Part shown: positions 1 to 7,483 of the stretch, in pieces
Numbering within the stretch: the first letter of the stretch is position 1
Layout of the letters: each line of letters begins with the position of its first letter
Assembly (NCBI RefSeq): GCF_044772865.1
Contig: NZ_CP173029.1
Coordinates: 3,348,001 to 3,412,000 of the forward strand
DNA length: 64,000 nucleotides
Direction: 5' to 3'
Origin: Algirhabdus cladophorae
GTDB lineage: Bacteria; Pseudomonadota; Alphaproteobacteria; Rhodobacterales; Rhodobacteraceae
Notes under the pieces: model-generated
Seen by the model: only the letters and a program-made list of their open reading frames with translations
The model's database searches: none
Told to the model about the DNA's origin: nothing
Made by a program: the position numbers and the translations under genes

Positions 1-680
1 AAGTATTTGCCGCTGGCGTCTGCAAAGGAGCTGTCCAATGCCGCTTTGCGCAGAATCGACGCGCCGATTTGCAGATCATTGCCCGCAACGCCAAAGCCCT
101 CTTTGACCATCTTGGAGGCAAGCAGCGATCCGGGGTTTACAGCCACAACGATTGGTCCATCTGGGAGGTCTTTCGCCAATTCGCGCGACCAGATTGTGAT
201 GGCAAGCTTGCTTTGCGCATAGGCGGTCATATCGTCCACTGTGCGCTGACCGTGAAGTGCCTCAAGATCGACAGGGGCCTGCGCTGCCGATGATAGGTTC
301 ACGATCCGCCCATCTTTTGGAATGATTGGCAAAAGATCACGGGTCAGCACGTAGGGCGCGAATGTATTCACCATGAAGCGGGCGTCATACCCATCCGCTG
401 TCAGCGGATCAGAGAGTTTCAAAACACCAGCGTTGTTCATGATGATATCAAGTTGGTCGTGCGATTTACGAATGTCGGCTGCCATCGCACGCACATCAGC
501 CATGCGCGTTAGATCGGCGAAGTAGGTTTCGGTGGTGCCGCCGACTTGCTTCTTTGCTGCTTCAAGTTTTTCGGCACTGCGTCCATGCAGCAAGACCGTG
601 TGCCCTTCTGCAGCGAGGTTCTGAGCGGTCAAAAGCCCAATGCCATCGGTCGCACCGGTTATCAAAATTGTCTTTTTCAT
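1..680 (-). CDS. SDR family NAD(P)-dependent oxidoreductase, 3' end cut by window edge
   Basis: The reading frame opens at an ATG at 680 and stays open to base 1, so the C-terminus lies outside the window. Translation gives MKKTILITGATDGIG at the start (the TGxxxGxG nucleotide-binding loop), NNAG in the middle of the Rossmann fold, a catalytic Ser in NLSSAAQ and the catalytic pair in YAQSK, all hallmarks of the short-chain dehydrogenase/reductase superfamily. About 226 residues are visible, close to full family length. It is co-directional with the broken CmcJ-like gene 62 bases upstream and both diverge from a LysR gene, so it may belong to the regulon of that regulator. The substrate cannot be told from sequence. 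Confidence 0.9.
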   Translation of the reverse strand, partial: MKKTILITGATDGIGLLTAQNLAAEGHTVLLHGRSAEKLEAAKKQVGGTTETYFADLTRMADVRAMAADIRKSHDQLDIIMNNAGVLKLSDPLTADGYDARFMVNTFAPYVLTRDLLPIIPKDGRIVNLSSAAQAPVDLEALHGQRTVDDMTAYAQSKLAITIWSRELAKDLPDGPIVVAVNPGSLLASKMVKEGFGVAGNDLQIGASILRKAALDSSFADASGKY

Positions 681-742
681 CAGTTCTTCTTTCTATTTGC
701 GCGACGAACAAGGGTGGTTCTCTCCCTGTCGCGGAAGCTGTT

Positions 743-1283
743 TCAGTAGCGGACCAAAGTCCGGCTCTCGATGCTCTTACGGATGGTTGAAATGTTGGGG
801 TCTTCGACCATGTCGAGAGCGCTATGGCCAATCGACGCGCGCCCGCGATTGTCGAATATGTTAAAGTAGGCAACGTCATGCGGCGTCATTTTGGACATGT
901 AGACCCATTCATGATCCGGGTTTGCGGCCAAGCCTAGGATTTGGCCCTTGCGGTCTGGGTAGATCAAATCAAGCAAAATCCAATCGTCTTCCGCCACACT
1001 CGAAGGTAGAATGAATCCCAAGGGTGCTGAGTTGATCACATCGCCCACTGGTCGCCAAACATTAATGAAGGCGTAATGTCCGTTGCTCCATTCTGTCGCC
1101 TGTTCGGGACCAAGAATATCGATCAACCGTTGTTTCGCACCATCGACGCTCATCAAAGACCGAGACTTCGGTAGGCGCGAGTTCAGGCGAGATCAGGTTC
1201 CCAATGATCCCTCCGGCATCAATCTCAAACGCCTGACGCTCGGGTTTGTGCACATGATAGTTGACTGTCGCTGTCATGCTCAT
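743..1283 (-). pseudogene. CmcJ/NvfI-family oxidoreductase, broken by internal deletion and frame change
   Basis: An ATG at 1283 behind AGGAG opens a frame that gives MSMTATVNYHVHKP and continues to VSVFDER near 1150, the N-terminal part of CmcJ/NvfI-type proteins. The rest of the family (FINVWRPVGD, DLIYPDRKG, YMSKMTPHD and the terminal ESRTLVRY) is found in a different frame from about 1155 to 743. The middle of the protein, roughly 90 residues including the region where the family carries its VHND-type metal-binding segment, is absent at the junction. I infer a frame-changing internal deletion, so the product is unlikely to be active. Neighbours: SDR gene downstream, divergent LysR upstream. 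Confidence 0.72.
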
Positions 1284-1381
1284 CGGATACTCCTGTGTTC
1301 TTCTTAAACTCAGAAATATCATCCTCGATAGATATATAAAGGGCCTTGATGGGAATTCAGTATTCCGAAATAAGATATAAT

Positions 1382-2293
1382 ATGGATACGCAAAGCCTTC
1401 GCCTTTTTGTACTTGCCTGCGAAACGTTGAACATCAGCGCGGCGGGCCGCACGCTTGGCATGGCGCCAGCTGTGGCCAGCACGCGCATTGCCAAGTTGGA
1501 ACAGCTGGTGGGGGCAGAGCTTTTGCACCGCTCAACCCGTAAGGTGTCAGTGTCACTTGAGGGGCAGGACTTTTTGCCTTACGCGCGTGAGATGATCGCC
1601 CAAGAAGAGACCGCACTTGCTGCCATGGGCGCAGGTCGGGCCCAAATCAAAGGAACGTTGCGCTTTGCGGCACCAAGCACGTTTGCACAACTATATATCG
1701 CTCCAATCCTGCCCGCGTTAATGGATCTCTATCCTGACCTGACCCTCGATCTGCATCTTTCTGATGCTCAGTTTGACCTTATCGAGGGAAGCTATGATCT
1801 CGCTTTGCGCAATTCGGTCCTTGAGGACAGCACACTCACCGCCCGAAAGCTGGCGGACGACCAACGCGTCATATGTGCTTCGCCCCATTATCTGGAGCGC
1901 TACGGCACACCGATAAGCCCAGCCGATCTGGATCAGCACCGGCTTATCGGTTTTCGCAATATGGAGGCAAAAGTACTTACGACATCAAACGGGAGCACAG
2001 CTCTTTTTGATCCCAAAAGTGGGACACAGACACTGGTTGTTAATGATGGGGCAACCCAAAGGCGTGTAACCCGCGAAGGGGCTGGTATTTCGGTTAATTC
2101 GGCATGGTTGGTTCATAGCGATCTTGCAGACGGTTCCTTGATTAGACTGCTGCCTGACTACGAGTTCGTCAACAAACCATCGCTTTGGCTGATCTATCCT
2201 AAAAGCAACGTAGTATCCGCTAAAGTTCGGGTATTCATAGACTATTTGATCGACCATGTTGGCCGTTCGAAAAATTGGAAGATGTCCAGCTAG
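1382..2293 (+). CDS. LysR-family transcriptional regulator
   Basis: About 303 residues from an ATG at 1382 (MDTQSLRLF), the usual LysR start; an in-frame upstream start would add 12 unconserved residues. The N-terminal winged helix-turn-helix (about residues 3-62, with SAAGRTLGMAPAVASTRIAKLE) is followed by a periplasmic-binding-protein-like effector domain from about residue 90. The domain layout resembles the AaeR/DsdC-type LysR regulators that carry a TLRFAAPSTF-like linker. The gene diverges from the broken CmcJ-like gene and the SDR gene with about 98 bases between starts, the classic arrangement in which a LysR protein controls the opposite operon. With the target oxidoreductase decayed, its present role may be reduced to the SDR gene. 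Confidence 0.93.
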   Translation: MDTQSLRLFVLACETLNISAAGRTLGMAPAVASTRIAKLEQLVGAELLHRSTRKVSVSLEGQDFLPYAREMIAQEETALAAMGAGRAQIKGTLRFAAPSTFAQLYIAPILPALMDLYPDLTLDLHLSDAQFDLIEGSYDLALRNSVLEDSTLTARKLADDQRVICASPHYLERYGTPISPADLDQHRLIGFRNMEAKVLTTSNGSTALFDPKSGTQTLVVNDGATQRRVTREGAGISVNSAWLVHSDLADGSLIRLLPDYEFVNKPSLWLIYPKSNVVSAKVRVFIDYLIDHVGRSKNWKMSS

Positions 2294-2915
2294 AGGGTAG
2301 TCTAAAGAATCTTTCGCGACGGCCAAACCAAAACAACTTGTTCAGCGCAAAAGAAATCAGAATTCATTTTGCAGTTGAACCTTGCGTTTGATGCATCGCG
2401 GCGGATCGAACTTCGCTTTGCACTTTGTGCCAATTCAGCAATGCGGACTTTGGCGCAACCGCAGCGAATTTGTGCTTTGTCCGCACCTTATCAGTTCGTA
2501 CACCGCGCAGCGAACGGCGTTGTTTCCCGAACCGGTCACTCAGGACCAGCGCAGCGAAGGTTTCAAGAGAGCCCAAAACAACCGATGCTGCAAGTCGCAC
2601 GAAAGTCGGCTTTGTTTGGTGTCATTTTGCAAGATCAAGGCTTCTAAACAGGGCTCACGCCTATTCGGCTTCCTCTCTTTTGGAAGCGCTGCCGTAAAAC
2701 GCTGGTTTCCTCTTGCCCGTCGCATCGAAAACTTTACGGTCACAGTATGGGATCAAAGAGCCTTCAATCGATGCAATCATCCGCCAAGAACGCAACCATG
2801 CGTTTGTTGGCCGTTCGGTCAAGGCGTCCGGGTCGCATTCCTTTTTCCAGAATGCGTGCGGGTCCAGGTCACAAGTAACCCGACCCACCACATCAAGCAT
2901 TCAAAAGGAAGTATC
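2294..2915. other. Intergenic stretch without a convincing gene
   Basis: 622 bases separate the LysR gene from the SnoaL-like gene. The downstream frame stays open backwards to 2382, but this extension has no family similarity and no ribosome binding site, whereas AAGGAAG precedes the ATG at 2916. The stretch holds one copy of a degenerate repeat (2435-2525) that recurs at 3969-4059. I see no RNA gene or clear terminator in it. Confidence 0.6.
2435..2525 (+). repeat. Degenerate dispersed repeat, copy A
   Basis: Four short blocks, TGCGGAC (2442-2448), TTTGTCCGC (2476-2484), TCAGTTC (2491-2497) and GCGCAGCGAACGGCG (2505-2519), recur in the same order and with identical spacing in copy B, offset by exactly 1534 bases. 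The sequence between blocks has diverged. The colinearity shows common descent rather than chance. Confidence 0.7.
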
Positions 2916-3899
2916 ATGTCATCACATGACCGTTCACTCTATCTGCGGTACGCAGAGGCACTCAAGCATCCAAACAATTTTTCTGGCGCAGTTGCCGCAT
3001 TCTTTGCTGCAGACGCCAACATCAACGTTGTCCACCCGTTCAATGAACTGCAAGGGGCAGACACGTACCTCGAAAAATTCCTGCGTCCCTTACAACACTC
3101 GTTCGAGGGGCTTTACAGGCGCGACGACATTTTCATGGCTGGCCAATTTGATGGGCAAGATTGGATCAGTTCCACGGGCTACTACGTAGGGCGCTTTGCG
3201 CAAGACTGGATCGGCCTCAAGGCAACCGGCACGCTCAGCTATCTGCGTTATGGTGAATTTCACCGTATTGAGAACGGAAAAGCGGTCGAAAGCTATATCT
3301 ACCTCGACATCCCGGAATTGATGATCGCCTGCAATCAATGGCCGCTGCCCATTGGGCCGGGTCTGTCGCGCGGCTATACTGGGTTGATCCAAGGACCGGC
3401 GAGCAAAGACGGCGTCATCACGAATGAACCCGATCCAGCCGAGGGCCAACGCAGTTATCAGATCGTGACGGATATGCTCACAGAACTTGCAACCAAGGAC
3501 GAAGCATGGCGACCTTATTGGCACGACAATATGATGTGGTACGGTCCGGGCGCCTTTGGAAGTTTTGTAGGCATTGAGGAATTTGCATCGTTTCAGGTTC
3601 CATTCGAGTCCCAATTTGACGGATGGTCAGGCGGGTCCAAGGGCAATGGGATGACCAAGCACTTCACAAGATATGGTGACGGAAATTATACGTGCTCGGG
3701 CGGTTGGCCATCCCTAACCGGTGTCAACGTGAAGCCATTCCTAGGGCAAGGCCCCACGAAAGAGCGGGTATTCATGCGTGTCTGTGACTGGTGGCGGCGG
3801 GAAAACGAGCTGCTTGTCGAGAACTGGGTGTTTGTTGATGTCCCGCATGTTTTGCTGCAGCTGGGATATGATCCGTTACCACACTGGCAAGGTTCCTAG
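2916..3899 (+). CDS. Two-domain SnoaL-like (NTF2-fold) protein
   Basis: 327 residues from an ATG at 2916 preceded by AAGGAAG. The protein looks like two NTF2/SnoaL-type domains in tandem (about residues 1-135 and 150-320); each half has aromatic-rich segments such as GFxNxG-like turns and long strands of the type found in polyketide cyclase/ester cyclase relatives. No signal peptide or membrane segment is visible. It stands alone, flanked on both sides by copies of a degenerate repeat. SnoaL-like folds serve many small-molecule reactions or simply bind ligands, so the substrate is unknown. The family call rests on overall pattern, not on a catalytic motif. Confidence 0.72.
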   Translation: MSSHDRSLYLRYAEALKHPNNFSGAVAAFFAADANINVVHPFNELQGADTYLEKFLRPLQHSFEGLYRRDDIFMAGQFDGQDWISSTGYYVGRFAQDWIGLKATGTLSYLRYGEFHRIENGKAVESYIYLDIPELMIACNQWPLPIGPGLSRGYTGLIQGPASKDGVITNEPDPAEGQRSYQIVTDMLTELATKDEAWRPYWHDNMMWYGPGAFGSFVGIEEFASFQVPFESQFDGWSGGSKGNGMTKHFTRYGDGNYTCSGGWPSLTGVNVKPFLGQGPTKERVFMRVCDWWRRENELLVENWVFVDVPHVLLQLGYDPLPHWQGS

Positions 3900-3960
3900 G
3901 ATGAGTACCACTGGACTACTTTGCTGACTTTTGAGGGAATGCTTTCGTATTAAACATCAG

Positions 3961-3985
3961 AATGTCTGCAGTCATTGCGGACATT
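3961..3985 (+). other. Strong 10-bp hairpin downstream of the SnoaL-like gene
   Basis: AATGTCTGCA pairs with TGCGGACATT (one G-U) around a 5-base loop. No T-run follows, so it is not a typical intrinsic terminator. Its right arm is the first block of repeat copy B. Confidence 0.5.
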
Positions 3986-4059
3986 CGAATTGCTTTGGGC
4001 AATGGCAGTTTTGTCCGCGTTGTGTCAGTTCAGGCAGAGCGCAGCGAACGGCGGCGTTT
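3969..4059 (+). repeat. Degenerate dispersed repeat, copy B
   Basis: Contains TGCGGAC (3976-3982), TTTGTCCGC (4010-4018), TCAGTTC (4025-4031) and GCGCAGCGAACGGCG (4039-4053) at the same spacing as in copy A. It lies in the 289-base gap between the SnoaL-like gene and the convergent fic gene, which holds no other feature I can support. Confidence 0.7.
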
Positions 4060-4188
4060 TGGAATACGGCAACCCCCATTGCCAGAGTGGCTGGTAGCGC
4101 CTGTCTGATGGTATGGTGGCTTGTGCGACGCTTAACGGCCGGTCGCCGCAATCAAGATTGATCCCTAAGCTCGTATTTGGATGCGGGA

Positions 4189-5319
4189 CTAGCGTGGCTC
4201 CGGACCATTTTGTGAAAGCAACTGAACAAGCGGTGCATTTATATAATAGTTGCTTTGGGCAACTTTCACCTTCTCTAGAAGACCTGACTGGGTAAGTTGG
4301 TCGAGATACCGGCCTGCAGTCTGTCGCCCAACTCCTACTTCTTCGATGACATATTCAATGCGGGTGTATGGGTGGCGAAACAGGTTATTGACGAGTTCAT
4401 GTGAGTATAACTTGGGATGATCACGCTTTATTCGGTTCTTGTACTCTGACATTAACTGCTTGATTCCAAAAACAAGCTGGGTGGTCTCTTTGGCCGTCTC
4501 TGAGACTGCGTTAATCATATAAAGCAACCATGGCTCCCACTCCAACGTGTCGCGGGTGTGCTGCAGCAATCTGTAGTATTCGCCCTTGTTTCGAGTGATA
4601 TAGCGACTGATATACAGTATCGGAATCTCGAGGAGTTCGACCCTGCACAAGTAGAGCACGTTCAGAATGCGCCCGATGCGTCCATTACCATCAGAAAACG
4701 GATGAATGCTTTCAAATTGATGATGAATAAGAGCCATTGAAACGAGTGGATCTAGGTCCGTTTCTTCTGTTGTGTTGATGAAGTGCTCAAGCGCTCGCAT
4801 CTGATCCAATATATCACTGTGAGATTGTGGCGGCACATATACTATTTCGCCTGAACTTTCGTTCTTAAGAGCAGTCCCTGGCATCTTTCGGAATTCATCC
4901 GTGCTGCCCTTTAGAGTCTGAAAGAGAGTAATGATCTGGTTGCTGCTTATCATGCCATCTTTCTCAACCAACTGGGAATATCCCAGCCTCAATGCCTCAC
5001 CGTACATGCCTACTTCTTTGGCTTCAGGAGATGGATAAATTCCCTTTCGACTATCGATTTGAAACAACTCATCTTGAGTTGTGACGATGTTTTCAATCTC
5101 CGAACTCGCAGCAGCCTCTTGAAGCATCAAGGTGTCAATGAGTATGCCTTGGTTAGGGATGCTACCTGCGCGACCTTTCAGCTCAGCAAGGTTCTTGTGA
5201 GCGATCGTCAATGCCTTCAGAACCTTCCGCGTTTCCAGATCAGGATGTGGTGGCAGCGGAGGTATTTGGTATCGTTCAACGAGGGCTTCTCTAGTTATGG
5301 TAGTTGTTTTGGCGCTCAT
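4189..5319 (-). CDS. Fic-domain AMP-transferase with N-terminal inhibitory helix and C-terminal winged HTH
   Basis: 376 residues. The core motif HPFSDGNGRIGR (206-217) matches HxFx(D/E)GNGRxxR, with His206 the catalytic base that lets Fic proteins transfer AMP from ATP to a hydroxyl on a target protein. A class II inhibitory motif (S/T)xxxE(G/N) is present as SSEIEN at 72-77; in known relatives its Glu blocks the ATP site. The N-terminal Fic_N segment is followed by the Fic fold and then, from about residue 310, a winged helix (VGRQTAGRYLDQL) likely to bind DNA. The gene has lower GC than its neighbours and no partner antitoxin, consistent with a self-inhibited, mobile accessory gene. Targets are unknown. 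Two palindromes upstream suggest autoregulation. Confidence 0.93.
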   Translation of the reverse strand: MSAKTTTITREALVERYQIPPLPPHPDLETRKVLKALTIAHKNLAELKGRAGSIPNQGILIDTLMLQEAAASSEIENIVTTQDELFQIDSRKGIYPSPEAKEVGMYGEALRLGYSQLVEKDGMISSNQIITLFQTLKGSTDEFRKMPGTALKNESSGEIVYVPPQSHSDILDQMRALEHFINTTEETDLDPLVSMALIHHQFESIHPFSDGNGRIGRILNVLYLCRVELLEIPILYISRYITRNKGEYYRLLQHTRDTLEWEPWLLYMINAVSETAKETTQLVFGIKQLMSEYKNRIKRDHPKLYSHELVNNLFRHPYTRIEYVIEEVGVGRQTAGRYLDQLTQSGLLEKVKVAQSNYYINAPLVQLLSQNGPEPR

Positions 5320-5324
5320 GTAAT

Positions 5325-5342
5325 CATACCAATCATCGTATG
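5325..5342. promoter_or_regulatory. Candidate operator, proximal palindrome of fic
   Basis: CATAC-N8-GTATG, ending six bases before the fic start codon on the minus strand. The same palindrome with the same spacer recurs 41 bases further upstream, and both share TCGTATGTC on their right half. Confidence 0.5.
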
Positions 5343-5364
5343 TCTAAAAAATCCATTTTTTGCA

Positions 5365-5384
5365 ACATACAGAGATTCGTATGT
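5365..5384. promoter_or_regulatory. Candidate operator, distal palindrome of fic
   Basis: ACATAC-N8-GTATGT, a perfect inverted repeat, 41 bases (about four helical turns) from the proximal copy, so a dimeric regulator could occupy both on one DNA face. Confidence 0.5.
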
Positions 5385-5492
5385 CGACAAAAGTGCCATT
5401 CTTGAATCACACGGGTGAGTAGCCGCCATTGTCTGTCCTTTTGACACAAATTTCTTGCTTCAATGACAATGGAACAAACATGGGTCTCGCCC

Positions 5493-7016
5493 TCAATGCG
5501 TCATCCCCCGATCCATCTCGACCTCGCGCGCTTCTAGCTCTGTCTCAACCTCTCTTCGGCGGCTTTCACTAATTTCAAGCTGGTCTCTAGTTGCGTGCGC
5601 AGCCTCCCGTAGTTCGAGCCCTCGTTCAGCAAGCCGTGCAACGCAGCCACGGACGCCACTTGCGATTGAATGAGCACCGACACGCAAGCGGCCAATCCAT
5701 CCATCTGGCTCTGCATCCCCTTCGTCGAGCGTTCCTCTAACTCGCTCAATTCCGCGGCTGAGACCTCGCAGGCCGTCACCAACCGCTCGACGCAGGCGAG
5801 CAAGTCGCGCTCCAAGGCTGTCAGGGGTGTCGTCATCTAATTCTCCTCGATCTTGATGCATGTCACTGATCTGCCGCCGAGCGTGCAGGTCCTCAGCCGC
5901 GTCTTGGTCGGGTCCAGCACCAGCCAGGTCCCGTCCTCCCTGTCGATCCGCGTCAGACCCAAGTCCGTCAGTTCCGAGTTCTCCAGCATCAACGTCCAAA
6001 GCAAGCTCGCGGCCATCATCAAGGCGATCCCCACCAAGAACGTCCCCGTGATCAGCCAGGGCGAGATCGTCAGCCAGCTCTTGTTTTATCGCAGAAAGCT
6101 GCGGGTATCGCTCTCGATTGTACGATGCGCGATGGTCGCAATTTTGCTCAAATCGGTATTGAAGCTCTCCAATTGGGATGCCATCGAGGCGGCGTAGTCC
6201 TGCCGGATCGTGTCCAGTTCCGCGTTCAGCTTCTCGCTCAGTCGGGTCGGCTTGCCAGTCTTCATGGAATATTTCTCCTTTCAAACGCCAGCGCTCGCCG
6301 GTGTCGGGATCTTGGGCGGTGAGGTAGGCTTTGCCTGCACGCGGGATGTCGAAGCCTGCATAGACGAGCGCGTCGAGCATGCTTGCGCGGTCAGTGACGA
6401 GGCCGACACTGATTTGATCTTGCAGCCAAGCGTGTAGTTCATCGCGACCTTGGGCTCGGGTTGGGGTCTCGATGGTGTCGCGGACCTCTTGGACCCGTTC
6501 CAACTCCATCGGATCGGCCCAGCCGTGGCGCTGGTTCATCACATCGCGTAGGCTGTCAAAGGCTTTCTCATAGCCGGGTGGTGCGATGTTCAGGCTGCGA
6601 CCCGAGGTCAGCTCCAAGCGCGGTGTGCAGAAGTGAAGCTCGACACGGTCTTCGTGGGTATGTCGGACCCAGAGCACCTCATATTGCTCAGGGTCCAGCC
6701 CCGCGAAGGCCAGCTGCTCGAACCCGTCCATGACCTCGGTCTGCTGGTCATCGGTCGGGTCGTCGGTGTCTGCAAAGCTGATCACGCCCGCGCGGTATGT
6801 CCATTGGTGGCGGCTGGCGTCGATCAGAGCTTCGGTGCGCTCGGGGTTGCCGCGCAGAACCTCAGGCAGCGGGTCGCGCGTGACGGTCTTCGGCAGGCCA
6901 CCGGCATCTCGGATCAGGTCGCGATTGCCATCATAGGCCAGCACCTTGTCCGCAACGAGGTAGACGACGGGACCAGCGCCCGCGCCTTTGCCATTGCGGA
7001 AGAACTTGATCAGCAT
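5493..7016 (-). CDS. MobA-type relaxase/mobilization nuclease
   Basis: 507 residues; nicks oriT and covalently leads the strand during plasmid mobilization. The three-histidine metal motif is HTHEDRVELH (His119, His121, His128), and a candidate nucleophile tyrosine lies near the N-terminus (Tyr19 in VVYLVAD). The relaxase domain ends near residue 210; the remainder is Asp/Arg-rich and of low similarity, as expected where the DNA also encodes two other proteins. The start codon overlaps the mobC stop by a few bases, implying translational coupling. The C-terminal third doubles as coding sequence for mbeB-like and mbeD-like genes in another frame. Confidence 0.9.
   Translation of the reverse strand: MLIKFFRNGKGAGAGPVVYLVADKVLAYDGNRDLIRDAGGLPKTVTRDPLPEVLRGNPERTEALIDASRHQWTYRAGVISFADTDDPTDDQQTEVMDGFEQLAFAGLDPEQYEVLWVRHTHEDRVELHFCTPRLELTSGRSLNIAPPGYEKAFDSLRDVMNQRHGWADPMELERVQEVRDTIETPTRAQGRDELHAWLQDQISVGLVTDRASMLDALVYAGFDIPRAGKAYLTAQDPDTGERWRLKGEIFHEDWQADPTEREAERGTGHDPAGLRRLDGIPIGELQYRFEQNCDHRASYNRERYPQLSAIKQELADDLALADHGDVLGGDRLDDGRELALDVDAGELGTDGLGSDADRQGGRDLAGAGPDQDAAEDLHARRQISDMHQDRGELDDDTPDSLGARLARLRRAVGDGLRGLSRGIERVRGTLDEGDAEPDGWIGRLRVGAHSIASGVRGCVARLAERGLELREAAHATRDQLEISESRRREVETELEAREVEMDRGMTH
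5534..5836 (-). CDS. MbeD/MobD-like mobilization protein nested in the relaxase gene
   Basis: 100 residues, lying wholly inside the relaxase gene in another frame. The ATG directly abuts the stop of the mbeB-like frame (TAG-ATG) and sits behind GAGGAG at a good distance. The protein (TALERDLLACVERL..., then Leu/Ala/Glu/Gln-rich helices) fits the short coiled-coil MbeD/MobD type. In ColE1, mbeB and mbeD are nested in mbeA in the same way. The position, ribosome binding site and composition support a real gene rather than a chance overlap. MbeD-type proteins aid mobilization, but their exact role is unclear. Confidence 0.72.
   Translation of the reverse strand: MTTPLTALERDLLACVERLVTACEVSAAELSELEERSTKGMQSQMDGLAACVSVLIQSQVASVAALHGLLNEGSNYGRLRTQLETSLKLVKAAEERLRQS
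5837..6265 (-). pseudogene. MbeB-like mobilization protein nested in the relaxase gene, with an internal stop
   Basis: An ATG at 6265 behind GGAG opens a frame (MKTGKPTRLSEKLNAEL) rich in coiled-coil residues that meets TAA at 6088-6086 (codon 60). The same frame continues after the stop with a membrane segment (about codons 71-90) and a soluble tail ending CIKIEEN, directly followed by the mbeD-like gene. A soluble coiled coil, one membrane helix and a short tail is the MbeB layout. The total would be 142 residues. Either a nonsense mutation has split the gene, or the tail is made from an internal start such as the ATG near 6037. The relaxase frame is unaffected because the change is read differently there. 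Confidence 0.62.
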
Positions 7017-7483
7017 CGGCGCGCCGCCTCAACGATCTGGGCAAGTTGGCGTTCGATGGTCAGCAGGCGGCGGGCAACGGTTAGGGCGTCGAGGTCAACG
7101 CGCCCCGCCAGTATCGCGCGGTTCAGCCAACGTGCGATCTGGTTGAGGTTGCCACCGATGCGCCCGACGGCCAGCACCAGCGCCGGATCAACCCGGGGGA
7201 TGGGCTTGCGACGACGCGCCTCGGTCAGGCCAAGCGCCTCGCGCAGCAGGGTCGCGGCGGGCAGGCCAGCGGCCTCGGCCTTGGCGCGCAACTGGGCCTT
7301 CTCTGCTGCTGTGCACCGAAAGACGAAGGTCTCAGTCAGCGGCTCTTTGGTGCGGGCATTTCCCGCGCCGGTGGGGTTCGAAGGGGAGGCGTGCCGCCCC
7401 TCGCAATGTCCCGTGTCAGCAGCGCCAGCGTATGACATGGGTGGCCTTGCTGTTTGCTCTTCGGTGGGATCGGTTGCGGTCAT
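7010..7483 (-). CDS. mobC: MobC/MbeC-type mobilization accessory protein
   Basis: 157 residues. The segment GRIGGNLNQIARWLN (about 106-120) is the signature of the MobC family, which helps the relaxase open and nick oriT. The middle of the protein (TFVFRCTAAEKAQLRAKAEAAG) looks like a ribbon-helix-helix DNA-binding module. The start codon overlaps the stop of the HTH gene (ATGA at 7480-7483) and its own stop overlaps the relaxase start, so the three genes are translationally coupled. Confidence 0.88.
   Translation of the reverse strand: MTATDPTEEQTARPPMSYAGAADTGHCEGRHASPSNPTGAGNARTKEPLTETFVFRCTAAEKAQLRAKAEAAGLPAATLLREALGLTEARRRKPIPRVDPALVLAVGRIGGNLNQIARWLNRAILAGRVDLDALTVARRLLTIERQLAQIVEAARRC

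Noticed and set aside
2382..2915. N-terminal extension of the SnoaL-like gene
   Set aside because: The open frame continues upstream, but the residues lack similarity and a strong ribosome binding site precedes the ATG at 2916.
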